Assembly (NCBI RefSeq): GCF_905475465.1
Contig: NC_062236.1
Coordinates: 2,242,001-2,306,000 of the forward strand
Origin: Pieris napi
Taxonomy: Eukaryota; Arthropoda; Insecta; Lepidoptera; Pieridae
Length of the DNA stretch: 64,000 nucleotides
Direction: 5' to 3'
In this document: in pieces, positions 1 to 15,700 of the stretch
Layout of the letters: each line of letters starts with the position of its first letter
Numbering within the stretch: the stretch's first letter is position 1
Notes under the pieces: model-generated
Told to the model about the DNA's origin: nothing
The model's input: the letters and a program-made list of their open reading frames with translations, nothing else
Databases searched by the model: none
Made by a program: the position numbers and the translations under genes

Positions 1-708
1 CCCTAAGTAACTGAAAACTTCCGATTTCAAGCGGTTCTTTCTCAATCTCAATATTCCACATTTATAAAAAAGTAGAGAAAATAATCACAAATTTACGGCC
101 AATATTAAACGCATTCAACACAATTAAAAACCCAATAACAACCGTGCGTTCTCTTGGAAACTCCGATGTTATTTATAGACAACGTATGGGTGACGTCACC
201 AATGCTACATTACGGCCGTTACATAACGGCACCGCTTTTCTAGGAAACCTAAGCTTTAAGAGATCGACTGACGTGAGGAGAAAGTAAGGTTGTTGATGCA
301 TGGAGAGAAATGATGACGAGGATATAGCACAGGATATGTCAGCAATATAGGATCTTATAATAAGTTGTAACAGTTTGAATAGCGGCTTTCCACTGATGGA
401 TTTTTATGTACGCATTTATTTCTACGTGAAAGAAAAGATCTTGAGCAAACAGATATATCTTAGAAATATCGATAGCCTGTGTAGCACATAGAAGACCTGC
501 ATATAGAGAGAATAATCATCAAGAAACTTAATACATAAATCTGACGCCCGACAAGGCTTGTAGAGCTTTGCAGCGCTTGCAGTACAAATAATGCCCGGCC
601 CGGCAATCATGTAAAGAAAATAAACTTTAAAGTATTTCTTTAAAATAAATTAATTTATCAATTTAAATTCAAACAAATTCCAATTATTATTAACAGAATA
701 TAACTTAC

Positions 709-3700
709 CGGTTTCATATATTCCACTAAGCACTTGACTACTTCCAGCCCACTGCTAGTATTCGACGCCGCTAAATGCAGCGGTGTACGTCCCTCGCTGT
801 CCCGTACTGTGCTGATGGCTCCCGCTTTAAGCAGCAATCTAGCGCTCTTCTCACAGCCGTATATAGCGCTTAAATGCAGCGCTGTTTGCTTATCTATAAA
901 TAATGGTAATGATAAGGTATAGTTAATAATTCGGGGGTATACAGGAATTATTGCTGCAGAGTTTGACACAAAGATGTTTATGTCTGTAGTTTTCTTTTTG
1001 AAGTTATACTTCTTTTGGCGTGTTAAGGAAAAATGGGAGTAAATTTTTCTATTGTTAGTGTCGTTTTTTCTACAAACAGAATAAGGCGAAAGATAAAAAA
1101 AATTAAAAAGATTTTTTCTTATTACGCCAAAGAAGTACGTCTAATGCGTGTACATAAGTACACACACGTTTTTTTAATTATATATTATGCTATTATGTAA
1201 TTTAAAGTGTAGATCTTTGTAACGGAATTAGAGGATAATAAAGCTATGGGATGGTAGACGAGATGGAAGACACAAGCGTCAAAGGTCAGCTTAAAGAAAC
1301 TGTTTTTGATTTACCTTATTTAATTTGTTTATACTACAAAGTGATACTCGCCACTCATGAACACTTACCAAAATGCTTGCAAGGATGTTGCTGGTCTTTC
1401 AAGAAATGAAGAACCCTAAGGCGAATTTTATTAAGTCCTTTTATTTTTAGAGATATAATAATTTTATTTTTATAAAAGTAGGGAGTTTTTAATTATTCTT
1501 ATATAATTTTTTACCCTTTAATCTAAAAAATATAGTAATTTTTATCAGAGATTTTGGGGTTCAATAATTCGTTTACTAAATTTATATTTTGAATAAGTTT
1601 TAAGTGAGCAGCTGGTTCCACATACAAGTGGTGTGCGGCAAAACTGCCTTAAAAACGCTCAGTTGTGGAACGGCGGACGTCGAGGTGATACGGGTGGAAT
1701 TTCGTATTCTGCCTCGATGTACGATGATGAAACTAATGCCGGCCATACACACTACGGTCTACAGAAGAGGTAATCTGTGCAGGTATGCCTGCGCAGGTCA
1801 ACCGAACAATGGTAGCGTGTATGGGGACGTTCCGGTGTATCGGAGCGTACACAGGTACACCGTACGGTGTCACTCGAAAGAATCGATTTTCGATCTTGCG
1901 CCGGTCGCCTGCGCAGGTTCAAAAACCTGCACAGGCCTATTCCCACACACATTCCGGTCTACCTGCGCAGGCATACCTGCACAGGTGGACCTCTCCGTAG
2001 TGTGTATGGCCGGCATAAGTTAACTGAATATTTTGTTAGTCGTGTATTGTTTGTGTGTTATTAAAAACTGCGCACTGATAAATAATACCAACATGTATAT
2101 GGTTCTTACCGTAATTAAATGCATTAATATTAACAGACACATTTGCGGTTTCGATTTCGTTAAGTAGTGGCACAAGACAATTGCGGCAAATCACTGCGTA
2201 GTGAATCGCGTTGTTGCCCTCCTCATCTTCCAACATCGGGTTGCAACCTGTAAAAGAACATTTTTAAGAATATCAATTACTAGCTGTGCTCTCCGATTCC
2301 CGCATTAATTTGGTCATAGCACGATATAATATTTTTATTAGACGTATAGTATAGCGGGCTTATAAGAATGAAAATGTATAAGAATAGAATTAACTATAAC
2401 AAAGCATGCCCTCTCACAACATTGCTGTGCATAACCAAGGTCCTTATTGTAATAAAACGTGTCACGTGTAAAATATGAACATAAGTAATGCATAAAAAAA
2501 AAAAAGATTTAAGTTTGAAATTATGTTCTAAAAACCAGAACAAAATTAACTTACCATTTGAAATGAGAAACGGTATTAGATTTTCTCGATTATTGATGAT
2601 TGCCAGATGGAGTACTGTTTGCATCCGGTCATTCTGAATGTTCAGCAAACTAGTAATTTTTAAGTCATGAATCAGTTTGACTATGAATTGCAAACTGGGC
2701 TGGTTACTGCATAATGTCATATGTAAAAATCTGCAATCAATAAATTGGATTTTTATTTTCAACCTTTAATGTAAAATGATCTCATAATGGGTTCTGACAG
2801 CGCGGCCACCCGATGCGGTAACATACGGGCGTTGCGGTGTGGCAATATATTTTACCCCTCCCCGCCTCGTCTTGCACGTCACAACTCCGGCGGGCTTGCG
2901 GTGCGACGCGTCGCAAAAAAACAAAAAAAAAGTCATGACATCATACAAATTTGAAATTGCTATATGTCCGAAACTACTAGTTAATTAAAAAAAACTCAAA
3001 GAATAAAAACGTTTTAAATATATGTCTAGATACCAAAAATATTCATTTTATCTCTTAAGACCAAACTTTGAAATCCCAGCCCACTGTGCGACGCCGCGCG
3101 GCGGCGCAACGCGTCTTGTGTCATGGTATAGTAATTTGTATGTAGGATGACGTTGCGGCGCCGTTACCGCATTGTGTGGCCGCGCACTGAATCAGTTCTT
3201 TAGTCAACGAATTATCGTAATTTAGATTTTATAGAAATATACTTGGGCTCCAAGAAAAACACTCCGCTGGACTTAGTGGATCGGAATGTCAAGAAAGCGT
3301 GTCTGGGAATACCATACCCAGATATACCTGGAAAGACGTCGTAGAGGCCGGGCGAGGTTCAAGCGCAAGATCGTCGATAAGGACGTTCTCTTCTTTCAGA
3401 AGATTTTTAGTAAGGGTCGAAGTGCCAACGGAGTAAATAAGAAAATAATTCTTACTTAACGAATAAATATAATTGTTACACCTCATAATGTTTAGTTTAA
3501 ATCGACTGTGAGCGATTTAAAGAAAGAAATCAAAATACCAGCAGTCTGTCCCGTTTTCACACGGCTGGATATTTGGTTAAAATTTATATTCTATAGTCCA
3601 TGATCATCATAATGTATCAAGTGGTAAAGGAAATTTTCAAATCGGTTCAGTAGTTTTGAAACCTATTCAATGCAACAACAATCAAATCTTTCTTCATTAT

Positions 3701-6700
3701 CATTCAGCTTCCGTGTATTTTGGCAAGATTTTAGCGACCTTTTAAACAATAAAAAAAAATACATTAAATGCTTCTAATTTTACATTTATTGCCAGTTCTC
3801 AAATCAAGGGCGTAGAACTGAAGAGAAGATCTGGCAACAAACTCTCCGAGACTCTTTGTAAGGAGCTGCAACCATTACACCATGTTCCACAAGACGTCTT
3901 AAGTAATAAATAATGATAAAATAAATTAAAAAACAAAGATTTGTCCTCTATCAGCAGGAGGCATGGTGAAATAGGAGCACGCACTTACATTCTCGTGGGA
4001 ACAATAAGCAAATACATAATCGATCGTACTACAGATTAACATTAAGCCATTATACACCTAAACCTTCCCTTAATGACGCTAATGGTAAACATGTTTTGAG
4101 TGATTTACAAGGGATTTTTAATAAATACTTACGCATCTCCATTGTCAAGTCTCAGATCGAAGAGTCTTCTGAGTTTCTCCTTTAAAATTTGGCGTTTTGT
4201 GGTATTTTTACTTTTTATTATTTCGCAAAGTTCTTTTACCAACTGAAACATAAAATCACAAATATATTTCATTCACTCGCGTGCTTGAGACGATGAAGAT
4301 TAATGGGATGATGATAAATTCGGTAAGTTTGCTGGCTGGGAACCAATAGATTTTTGTAAGGGAAACTGTAGATAGTGGGTATTTGTGAGAAACCGTTTCG
4401 GTAGAATGATCAAAGAAAAAAATGCAATCTGATACCTAATTCAGTAAAGGGTTTCTTATAGACAAACGGGCAAGAGGCTCTCCTGATGGTAAGTGATACC
4501 GCCGCCCATGGACACTCACATTGCATTTAAGAATTGGTACGCTCTTTTCTTGAAGGACCCTAAGTCAAACCGGTTCGGAAATACTTCACTAGGCAGCTGG
4601 TTTCACATAGGTTTTAAAATTAAATATTTTTTAATCATATACATATATGTCGCAGCCAGCTTAATTAGGCATTCAATTAACAGCCTATGCATTAGCCAGG
4701 AAATTTATTAAACGATCTGACAAACGCTGCGGCTGAACATCTTTCAGGCCGCTAGTTAAAAGACTAGGCTGTTAATTGAACGGCTAATTAAGCTAGTTGG
4801 CTGCGACATATGTATAGTATATAGGTATCGTATTTATACCTATAGACTAAAGCTTTAAAGAAAACAAAAGAACTCAATATTCAATGCAATGTTTACAGAA
4901 CTTAACGTTTCTAGTAAGTACTAGAAAGCAAATTAAGTTTACAGATTACTTTGTTACGATTAGTATTGTTACGAAGACGGGTTGACTGCAATGTTTCTAG
5001 ATTTTTCCACTAGTTCGAACTTTTCAGCAGGCTGAAATGTTATTTCCGTCCGTTTCAGGAGAGGGTCAATTAATAGAATAATGATATGGAATAAAATAAA
5101 ATAAAATATACGAAAATTTTTATTTGTATAATTCCACCCTAGTTTTGAGAAGGCTGCAACATTGTTTCAGACAGTTTCAGAACATGGGTAGAGGTACAGT
5201 TGTCAGGAAACCCGCTTTCAGTACTAATCATACCATTTTGATGAAGGAATATTCTAGACCGAATTCTCTAGGTGTCGGACAAGGACGGGATGATACGCGA
5301 GGGAGAGAGAAAATCGGAACCTTCTCGAAGCCAGACTGAAAACTCTAGAACGCCGTATGACAAGGACGGAGCAATGTGCGAAAGAGATAAAGAGTACGTA
5401 CGCTCTAGAATAGTGCAATCGCTACTCAGTAGCAATCCTGCTTAGAGAGTTCTCGAACATCGATATATAAGCGAGCCGAAACGCGACCAATTTACTCAGT
5501 TTCGAGTGCAATACCAATAACACGGAAGAGATAGGGTGCGAATAGTGAAGACAAGTGATAAAGTAGTGTGTTAAGTGCGCGTAATAGTTCATTTCTGTGT
5601 GTAATTTCCGTTTTTTTTTAGTGTAAACTAATTCCTCGTTAATTTATTCAAAAATAAACCCTTGAAGAGATCTACGACATTTTCAATCCGATCCCCTAGC
5701 TCGTAACAATATTATAAGCCTATAGAAATGTTGCCATATTAAAATTTCCCTAGATTTTATAGTATAGAATTATAGAGGGTGAGAATATAAAACGCAACAA
5801 TGGGATTTCCATTCTGTTCTATTGTGATTGGACAACATAATGTCGACAAAATACGTCTTTACATTACGTTTACGGAGACATTTTCCACCCATAAATCATT
5901 GGAAAATAATTTTTTCAATAACTATACATTTTTAAGTGTAATTATTATTAATAAAGTAATTTTCTTTATTGCAGCTCGGAAGAGTCTGGTAACCCTTCGA
6001 CACAGGGACATTCTAGTTGACCGTGTCAATTGCAACAATATAAGGTTTTATTATTATTACATCCGTTTGTCCAGACACAATCGAACATTTCGTCGTTCCT
6101 TTTATATTATCACCCAGTTTGCCCATATCATTATAAACAAGCTACTATATTCTATCGGTATCCCAAACCTTATATGGACTTGATGATAAAAACGGTACAC
6201 ACATCACAGATAGTTAACCATGATTTGCAATTATCCTTAGGAAATAAAAACCATAAGTAGTACAAATTCCTAACTCTAGCAACAAATAAAAACCGACTCA
6301 AAATTTTAATATATATCAAAATGGTGAATCGGAGATTTTTTGTTCTAACGTTCACAATTTGCTTACTGTGACAAAGGTGCGGTCTTTATGCGTTATGACA
6401 GGAATTAACAATTATTCTTCATTATTTAAACTGTTACGTCATTAATGATCAGTATGTAGTACGTACGTACGATCTTTAGTACGTTGCAAAAAAGTGTACC
6501 CCGAAAGAATTAATTATTAATATTAACAAATTATAATACAAATATTTTTTTAGAATGCCTTATGAACTTTACTTTCAAATACGATTAATATTTTAATAGT
6601 AATAATTTAAAGACAATTTTAGGATGTTGCTGACTTGCAATTGTTTGTCTATTATCCGACCATAGGACTCAATGGTCATGTTAATAAAAAAGGTTATTTA

Positions 6701-9700
6701 TTATCTGTAACAATGTAACTGTCAAAGTCAACTGTTAGTTTTTTACAATTCTGCAAACCAATAGCTTATCAAATGGCCCTACAGATATCATTATCAAATT
6801 ATAAAATAATAAAAAAAACGATTTAAAAATATAGAATCTATCTTAAATTTAAATGTCAAAATTTACTTAGATATCTATTCTATACATCGATTTTAGTTTC
6901 CGACAAATTGTGGAGAAAACAAGAAATTTAGCACCCGTGGTTGGAAGTCTAAACAGTTAACAAACATATAATATAATCTTACAAAAAAAACCTAACCTAA
7001 TCCAACCCAGCAATCATGTCACAATACGTCAAATAACACGAGTAAATATCAACTAAAATAGCTTCTAATAAACATAATTTCGTTTGCTGTACATATATGG
7101 TCACGGAAGACCGAAAGTGTCATCCATCTTCAGTCACCCGTGACCAAAAAATCTGCAAAGCAAACGATGTGATAGACAAAAAAATATACTTTACAAACCC
7201 TATTATACTACTTATGGTTAATTCGTTAAGTTTAAAGGCAATCCATACCTAACTATAAGCAATGTGATTTACCATTTTAACTTCCTTCCCATCTTCAGTG
7301 CTGTAGACCGCTGAATACTCAGTTTTGTTCCGAATACTTTCATGACTCTTCTTTGCAGGATCATCTTTGATATCGCATTTGTTTCGGACAACCTGAAATA
7401 GTGGTTTTACTAATTTTATCGATCGTTATAAAATAAAATCCGTCTGTATGAACCAAAAACTTTTTACAAAAAGTAGCGGAGAGCTTTTTGCCAGTTCTCG
7501 CCCGTTCTACGCTTTATTTTAGGAACTGGTATACTAAATTCACCCGTCCATTTTTTTAAAATATTGACGTTCACAAGTACCAAACGATGCTAACCTACAA
7601 CTGTACTTTTGACAGTTAACAGATGTCAGTTGGCATTTGACAGATAATTAATTCGTGATATTTAATGTTGTTGTTTATTTTTCCATTTTATACCATATAA
7701 ATACAATTGAAAGTGAATATTTCAATTTATTTTAGTTTCTTGGTTGACAGTATTATATTCTTTTATTATTTAATCTGAAAACGCTGTCTTGTAACCTCAA
7801 ATTTCTAATGAGTTAGTAACTTTGTTTTAGTGGCATCAATAAGCGTAATTTACACTTTCTATTATTAGATAGATTAAGGTGCTCACCGGTCGTGCGGAAT
7901 CAGCCACTAATGAAGCGCTTCTGATAAATGACATCCCATGAATCTGAAGAAAAAAGACAGTTTAAATAAGCTTATTTAAAAAAAAAAGGTTTCTATGCAA
8001 CGCCCAAATTTATATGAACCTTTTTTAATCGATCGATTTTTTTATAAATTTAAAGCAGAATTTGTTAAACTGAGACTTACAGTCGACCGTTAATTAACCT
8101 GGCTTTATTATCATTGTTTTAAATGAAGAGTACTACATTGAAATAAATTTAAACTCGACGTTTTGATTAGTCTTACAGTCTGGTACAGAATAAACATTTA
8201 GTTTTAATAAAAAGTAAAATCTACTTACATCTCCCGGCTGGCTCAGGTGTTCGTCAAATGACCGGAAGTATTCTGGAACAGAGAAAATACATATACAATT
8301 TATTTCCTATACTAACTAATATTATAAATAGGAAAGGTTTATGTTTGTAAGGAATAACTTCAAAAATTATTGCACCGATTTCCATTAATTCACATAGGCC
8401 ACTATATGACTCGGTCCTGTGCTCGATCTAACAGAGCTTTTAGTTGTTAAAAACCAGAACGAAATATCGATGACTGGAGACGCGTGACGTAATCTGGATT
8501 TTTTCGTCTGAAACGATTCCAGCTCTCCCGATTATTATGATATACTCTCGAGAGATTCATAATTCAGACTACATAATTTGTTATTTACATACTATTATTA
8601 TAATAATCTCGAAGAGTGTTGACATTCTGTGACTGCGAGTGTAACCTGTGCTGTGTGCTGGATGCAAAATAATGTCTCTATGCACAGAACATTATTACAC
8701 ATAACAGCTGACATTTGTCAGAATCTGTGAGTTGAACTGTAGACCCAAAGTAAAAATGTGCCATGCCCATTTCTAAGGCTCATCTTGTTTAATATTGGTT
8801 GTCTAATATAATTCTTGTTGATATAATTTATTTTTTGTTTCAATCATTTTAAGTACCCCGCGAGTGGTAGATTACTGATCACTGCAATCATATTCTTATT
8901 ACCTTGCCTAAAGGGACTCCTTTTAATAATATATTTTAGTTTATGTTAAGGTTAGTTTTATTTTCTTTCAATGTGTATATATAGTATTACATTTTAGTAA
9001 ATAAATAGAAGCGTAATCCAAATGTTAGCAATCATTACAATATTCTTAACGTAATAATAATAATTAAATAAAAAATATTCTTATTGCATACATAATTGCT
9101 AGTTTAGGAACTAATAATGAAGGACAAATAGCCACTAGTCTTAATGTCTGTTCACAGGAACATATAACACAATATTAAAAAATCATATCATTCATTTCAG
9201 TATGTTACAAAATACATTGCATAATCTACAAATTTATTATAATTATAATACAATGATTATTATTAGTGCCTCATCACGCGACTCTCAACCTCATCAGTCG
9301 GATCTCGTGGTGCAACAATAGATGAAGTGAAGCCATAAAGTAAAAAAAAAACATCTCAAGCAGCTATGCTCCATCTAAAGATCGACAATCATCAGAAGGT
9401 GAATCACCTACCCACTACGTCTATAAAAAAAATCATAGGCCGAAAACAAATTTCTGCCTATGATTTTTATGACAAAAAAATGTTTGAAGAACATTATATC
9501 TCATTACAAAAAAATTATTTTTATTTACTTGAGAAACTTAATATAATATACGAACGAAATACGCGTCGCCATCATCCCAATTTTAGTCTACTAGGCTCAT
9601 TCAAATATGTATCTTTGATGTCCTTTCGAATTGATTAAACTAGAATTTTAGAGAGTAATTGATTAAATAATTGCACACCCTCATACTTAATAGACTTCTT

Positions 9701-12700
9701 TAAATAATTTGTACGCGGCTTCGGCAAGATAAGCAAACTCGCTCGACGATTATTTCATGTAGTTGGTGTATTTAATTTTTTTAAATAATATGCTACTATG
9801 GAGAGAGTTATTTAATTTTTGAAGTTATCCTTCTTTAGGCGCGTTATGAAAAATTGATGAGAGTGAAATTTTACGATGCGCGCGCACCGTGACACAAAAT
9901 TAACAGAATGAAGTTGCCCACGGAAGATGCTACGTCATTGGACATAATTTAAAAACAACAAAATATTTAAATATTTATTTATTTGATTTTTCAAATGTAA
10001 ACTGAACTTTATTGACTATAATGACTCCTTTTCCAGTCTTTGATCATTTTTTCATTTTCATTTGTAATTAATTATTTGCATGCAATCAAAAACTATTTTT
10101 AATAATGCCAAAGAAGTTTAACTTCTTACGAGCGTACATAAGTACACGCACCCTTTTTTATTAAGATACAGGTGCTATATGTATATGTTATACGTAGTTG
10201 TTTAATCGTCATAATTTTGGTTTCTTGGTAGATCTTATTAGTTATTTAACAAGTTAGTTAAGTAAGTTAAGTAACAACGAAGTTACAATTACAATTATAA
10301 GTTGCATTAATAATTTCGAAGTCTATAATTTTCTGACTTACCACTTAAGTCCGAATCCAAAAATCGTTTGCGTTCTTCAGACGGTATGTGAGGACAGTCT
10401 TCAAGCAGGCGGTTCATTTCAGTCGAGTCGAGTTGTATGACTGGTGGAGGCGGCACATTTGGTTGGCCCAGCATAGGACTCTCGTAGTGCGGCGCTGCCG
10501 GCTGAGACACGTTGTATAGGAGTGCGTCTCCCATCATAACATCCAAGTTTGATGGAGGGGTGGGTGGTACCTGGGGATATAAGAATTCAGTACTGGAAAG
10601 ACATTTTCATATATTGCAATTGTGGGAAATTGCGTTTAAAGATTTTGAGTTTTTTCACTCCAGCTCGTTTTTTTTTATAAAATGTGTTTTATTAAAGTTA
10701 TGTTTATGACACAGATTTGTTCATGTGACATGTCGCTATAGGGAGCTGTGAAAATTAATTTCAATAACTTATATATTTATTAAAAATAATGTAAGTTGGG
10801 CCCGTATAGCACAAAAATATCATAAAAATGATGTAATATACCGAATCAGTCATTAATAATTGTAAGGGCTTTTGGCAATATCTATCTAATTTTTGTCATA
10901 GAAGGGTACAAATCCAAATTGGGCAACGTTTGAACGTCTAACTTTTTTTAATATGGACACTACTAATAAGTAACTTAGTAATAATAAAGTAAATAGTTGC
11001 AGTAAAATAAGGGGATTCACGGCAGGTGTGAGAGAGAGACGCAAATATGTTTACCGAGTTTTTATATTTCTTTTACTTTCTCTCTCAGCGGTAACTAGAA
11101 TTCGATTTTCTGTATCATGCATGCATGCATGCATGGCCTTGGTATCTATACATTAAAATGAGGTTAAAATACTTACATAACTGATTTTCGGCAAAACTGG
11201 AATTTCATTTATTTCCATTTCCTTGTTCGGCTGCTGTAATATGAAAAGCTGTGATTAACGCCACAATATGTGACGTAAGCTACGAGTACGTCGTACGTCA
11301 AAACCCCTTCAATACAAATATCTACAACCCGTCTCAAAATGTAATATCGCCATATAAAAATTTCATTGTTTCTTTAATCAATACAAAAGTACATTATATG
11401 TGTTGACAGAATCGAAGTTTGACGATTTGTCGCCATTTATGTGAAATGGCAGGTCTTTCATTTCGTCTGAGAAATCCTTGACTTCAAACAATCATTAAAA
11501 TGTAATGGCTCGGTGATTTTTTTTAATCACACTTTATTATAATTATATGATTTTTAATTTTTCATAGTTAAAAAATATTTTAGACATGGTTTAAGAAACA
11601 TAGCAACGATAGTAGTTGATAGTTCCTTAAGTTTTGACCGACTTCAAAAAGGAGGTTACCAGTTTTCGAATTGGATAATATTTGTGTTAAATTTTGTATA
11701 TACGCCGATTCTCGAACAGTCATGTTATCCAAATCGGATTTGTTTTTGAAATGTATCCACTTCTCGAGGGGATAACATAAATAAATAATATATATTGCTA
11801 TTTAAATTCGGTTCAAAGTTATTATAGTTGTTATTATACTTACGTTAACAAAGTCGATTGTCAGCGGCAAATCGCTGATGCTTTTAATTGAGCCACCTGT
11901 AAGATAAAAAATGTTAAATTAATGTTAGATTTGGTCGTGGGGTTCGATTTTCGGTCGGATCAAAACAGCGCAATTTGATCCTCGCGTCTAGTATGTTCAC
12001 GATAGGCTATTTGACAAGATTTTAAAAACGATTTCAGATTATTTATTAGTGACTCACAAATCGATGTAATTCTGTTGTTTATTGGGTTTAAAATTCCAAA
12101 TTAAACGTTACTGAATGCAAACGCCAAAACGATTCTTTAAGCAAGATGGCGTCGCACGCGGGGTGTACGTTCTTCAACGTACGTACGCTGAAGCGTACTA
12201 TGGCTGTCAACGTCAAGTTTTTTACGAATTAATTATCATATTTTAATAACACTGACACTGCGATTATGTTACTGGGGGCTTAGGGAGGTCATGAAAAACA
12301 CAGAAATAAAAATAAACGTCAAATCAAAGCTGTATAACACCTGCATACTTCCAGTCTTAACAAACGGCTGCCAAACTTGGGCACTTACTAAAATGCAAAC
12401 CAGGAAACTGACGACATGCCAGACGGCGATCGAAAGATGCTAAATATCAGGGAGTCCGATAGAATGAATATTAAAATCATAAGAATCCACACCAAAATTG
12501 GAGAAGTCATAACGAGGATACGAAGATTGAAATAGAAATGGGCTGGTCATATAATAAGAGTTAAAGAAAAGTGGAACAAAAATATCATATAATGGTACCC
12601 AAGAAATAAGAGAAGAAAACGAGATAGACAGTTTCGAAGGTGGGAAGACGAAATAAAATCCGTAACTGGGAAAATATGGACAAGGAAAGCTCAGAACAGA

Positions 12701-15700
12701 GCAGAGTGGAAAGAAATGGAGGCGGCCTTTGCCAAAGTTGGGCAAACAGGTGTCACCGACTCACTAGAGACAAAGTTTTAAGATTAAAATGATGTAAAAT
12801 TTTCTGTCTGAATAAAGGCTTATATTATTATTAATAACACTGACGCACATATATTAAATTTCGGCCAAAAACAGTCTTTAGTGAAATTTAACTCAAGGAT
12901 TAGGATTAAACAAGCGAAGACATTTTATTTACAAGAATACGTCATCGATTTGACTTATCTGTGACCGATTATTATTATTATCATTGATAAATTAATGATT
13001 ATTTACAAGACATTCTACTCCATAACGCTTTAAAAGCTATATTTTATACAGATAACTCTCAATAATACTTTATTTCTATACTGTAAATACGAATACGAAC
13101 CAATTGCGTATTTGTGCAGTCTTTTAATATTAAAAAATTTCATATTTTGAATGGTTTATATTTAATCATTGATTTTAGTATTCGCACTGCTACTTCGAAT
13201 AGTTAATGAATATTATATGGAAATGAATTTAGATTTATTTGCCATTCTCTGTGTTCAAGTATTCTCTTATGAAACGCTAAACTAAAAGAATGGATAAATA
13301 CTTTACAACTTTAATTGTAAAGTTCAGTATAATACGTTTTGGAGTTACGCGTTTTGACAGAGCACATTATTTTAACAAAGTTTAGTCACGAAGCAACAAT
13401 ATGTTTTGAATTTTTTAACTTTTCATTCCTAGTAATGAGTACCTGAGCTAATAGAAGAGTAAGAAGACTCAGCCTTTCTTTTCTTCTCTCTGCTGCAGAA
13501 GTCAGCTATGTAGTGGAACTCTTTGGGTTCGCTGGTACGACCATCGGACGGTCGCAGCAACTCGAAGAATACTTTCACGTTTTTCGAAGTTGGACGATAT
13601 GCTGGTGTTCTGAAAACATCACGAATTCAAATGTGACGTATCTTACAAATGTTATGTACCTACCTATAGTTATTCAAGTCACATTAATGACGTCAAGTAA
13701 AAATTATCTTCTATGGTTAGGCGAGCGTTCAAGTATTACGTCACACAATTTTTGGAGATTATTGAGATAATTGCACTGCTGCTACACGGATGTATGTGAT
13801 ATCTATGTGGGGGTAATATATTTTCATAAGTGCCTTGAAACTATATGTAGGACAATATTTCAATTAATGATTAAAACTAAAATATTTGATTTTGATTTTG
13901 TTTTTCGCTGTATTCCAGGAAATCCTCTTGTAGGTTTCGGGGAGATGATTAATTAAAGAATCTGATGCTCGAATACCTAATACTTTATATTTGAGTAAAT
14001 GGCCCTTAAAAAAAAGATACAGATCTATAGAGAGATTATGTTGAGGTGACACCACACTCTCTCTAGTAATTATTAAGCTATTGCATAGCTTTTATCGCGG
14101 GCTTTGAGCGCAGCGACCGAATCAAGAAATTCCGTAACGAAAATAAACCTAACACACGATGACGTAATATAGGTGCGGCCAATACGCGTTAGAGCGGGAC
14201 TGAACACATACTGCGTCTCAACTCTCACATCGGTCTGGCGTGATCGGTGACGTAGCGCAGGTGCGTTAGAGTGGGACAGAACGCAAACTGCGTATTCACA
14301 TATCTCAGATGAGACAGACAGACTATAAAGGCGTGTTAGTCTGAGTCTGGTGTATAATAATTAATAATATCAAAGAAAAAACTTGAATTAATATCAAAGA
14401 AAAAAATAATAATAATAATTGCATACATTGATAAATAATGCTATGCAACAGCTTTACCGCGGCAGCCCCCGAGTGCCACACTTTTTTTTTCATTTCAGTC
14501 TCACCTAAGGAGAGTTTAATAAAATGTATTGAAATAAAATATAATTTGCTTTCACTTACGTAAAGACGATACCGTATTGGTGATGAACATCGCACGTTTG
14601 AAAACTGGCGAACTTCTCCCACATCCCATCCCGCTCCCCATCTTCGTTCAATTCAAAGAAACGTATCATAATATTTTCTGCAAGATTATTTATTTATAAG
14701 ACATTAATAAAACCAGCGAATCATAGGGTAAGATTTAAATAAATGACTTAGCTCTAAGTGTGACTGCAGTACGTCATAAATGCATTGGATTTTCAGTCGT
14801 GCTGTGAAGTTATTATAGTGAAGTATCTGGATCTCCAACCTTAAATATGTCAGTCACAGATCTTTTTGCCTAATTATAAACAGATACAGAAACAGTGTTG
14901 TAGCGCTACTCACACAGCCCTCTGTGCCTGACACTCTGTAAATTTCCTACGATGTTTTTCATTACCGTATGAGCGAGTGGATAATTCGCACTTGGCTAAA
15001 TTAATTGGTCGGCGTTCGAACGTACGACATCAGGTAAGCGTCGCCACAACATCCAACACTGCACATAATTAATTACAGATCTAAACTAAATTATCAGCTT
15101 CCTGAAGTATTCTCTCGTTTGAAGTTCGTCGTCGAATTTCATAACCGATCTTTAGGTTATTAATCTACCATCACAGACCAAATTACAGCTGTAACGTACT
15201 TCGTATTGTAATTACAACCTCCGTCGTTCCACAACTGAGCGTTTTTAAGGCAGTTTTTGGCCAGTATTTCCGAACCAATTCGACCTTCAAGAAGGGCGTA
15301 CCAATTCTTAAAAGGCCGGCAACGCACTCGCGAGCACTTTGGCATTGTGAGTGTCCATGTGCGGCGGTATCACTTAACATCAGGTGAGCCTCCTGTTGCT
15401 CCCTGTTCTATGAAAAATAAACTTACTTTTGCTGACTTTTTCCACAAATATGAAAACCTGGTCTCCCCCCTTGGCCTTGCCAAATCTTTTACTGACTCGG
15501 CATATCTTTGGGTCATTGGTTGCTGCACTTTCTGTAACGTAAAGAAAAATTATCTACAACAGCCCATCTTTATACTCTCGTTAATAGAAGATTTTATATT
15601 CACGTTCTCTGTTTATGTACGTGAAATTTTCTGTAGAGTATTCATATAAGTTAATTTTTCTAAATTGTTATTGTACATAATAAAAAATGTAAAAGAGTTA

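Noticed and set aside
11112..11135. ATGC microsatellite as a regulatory array
   Set aside because: A short simple repeat in a Relish intron; no supporting context.
14560..14677. Apparent frameshift in the Relish exon encoding DVHHQYGIVF
   Set aside because: On careful reading of the minus strand the frame is continuous (MWEKFASFQTCDVHHQY). The other frame is only a shadow.
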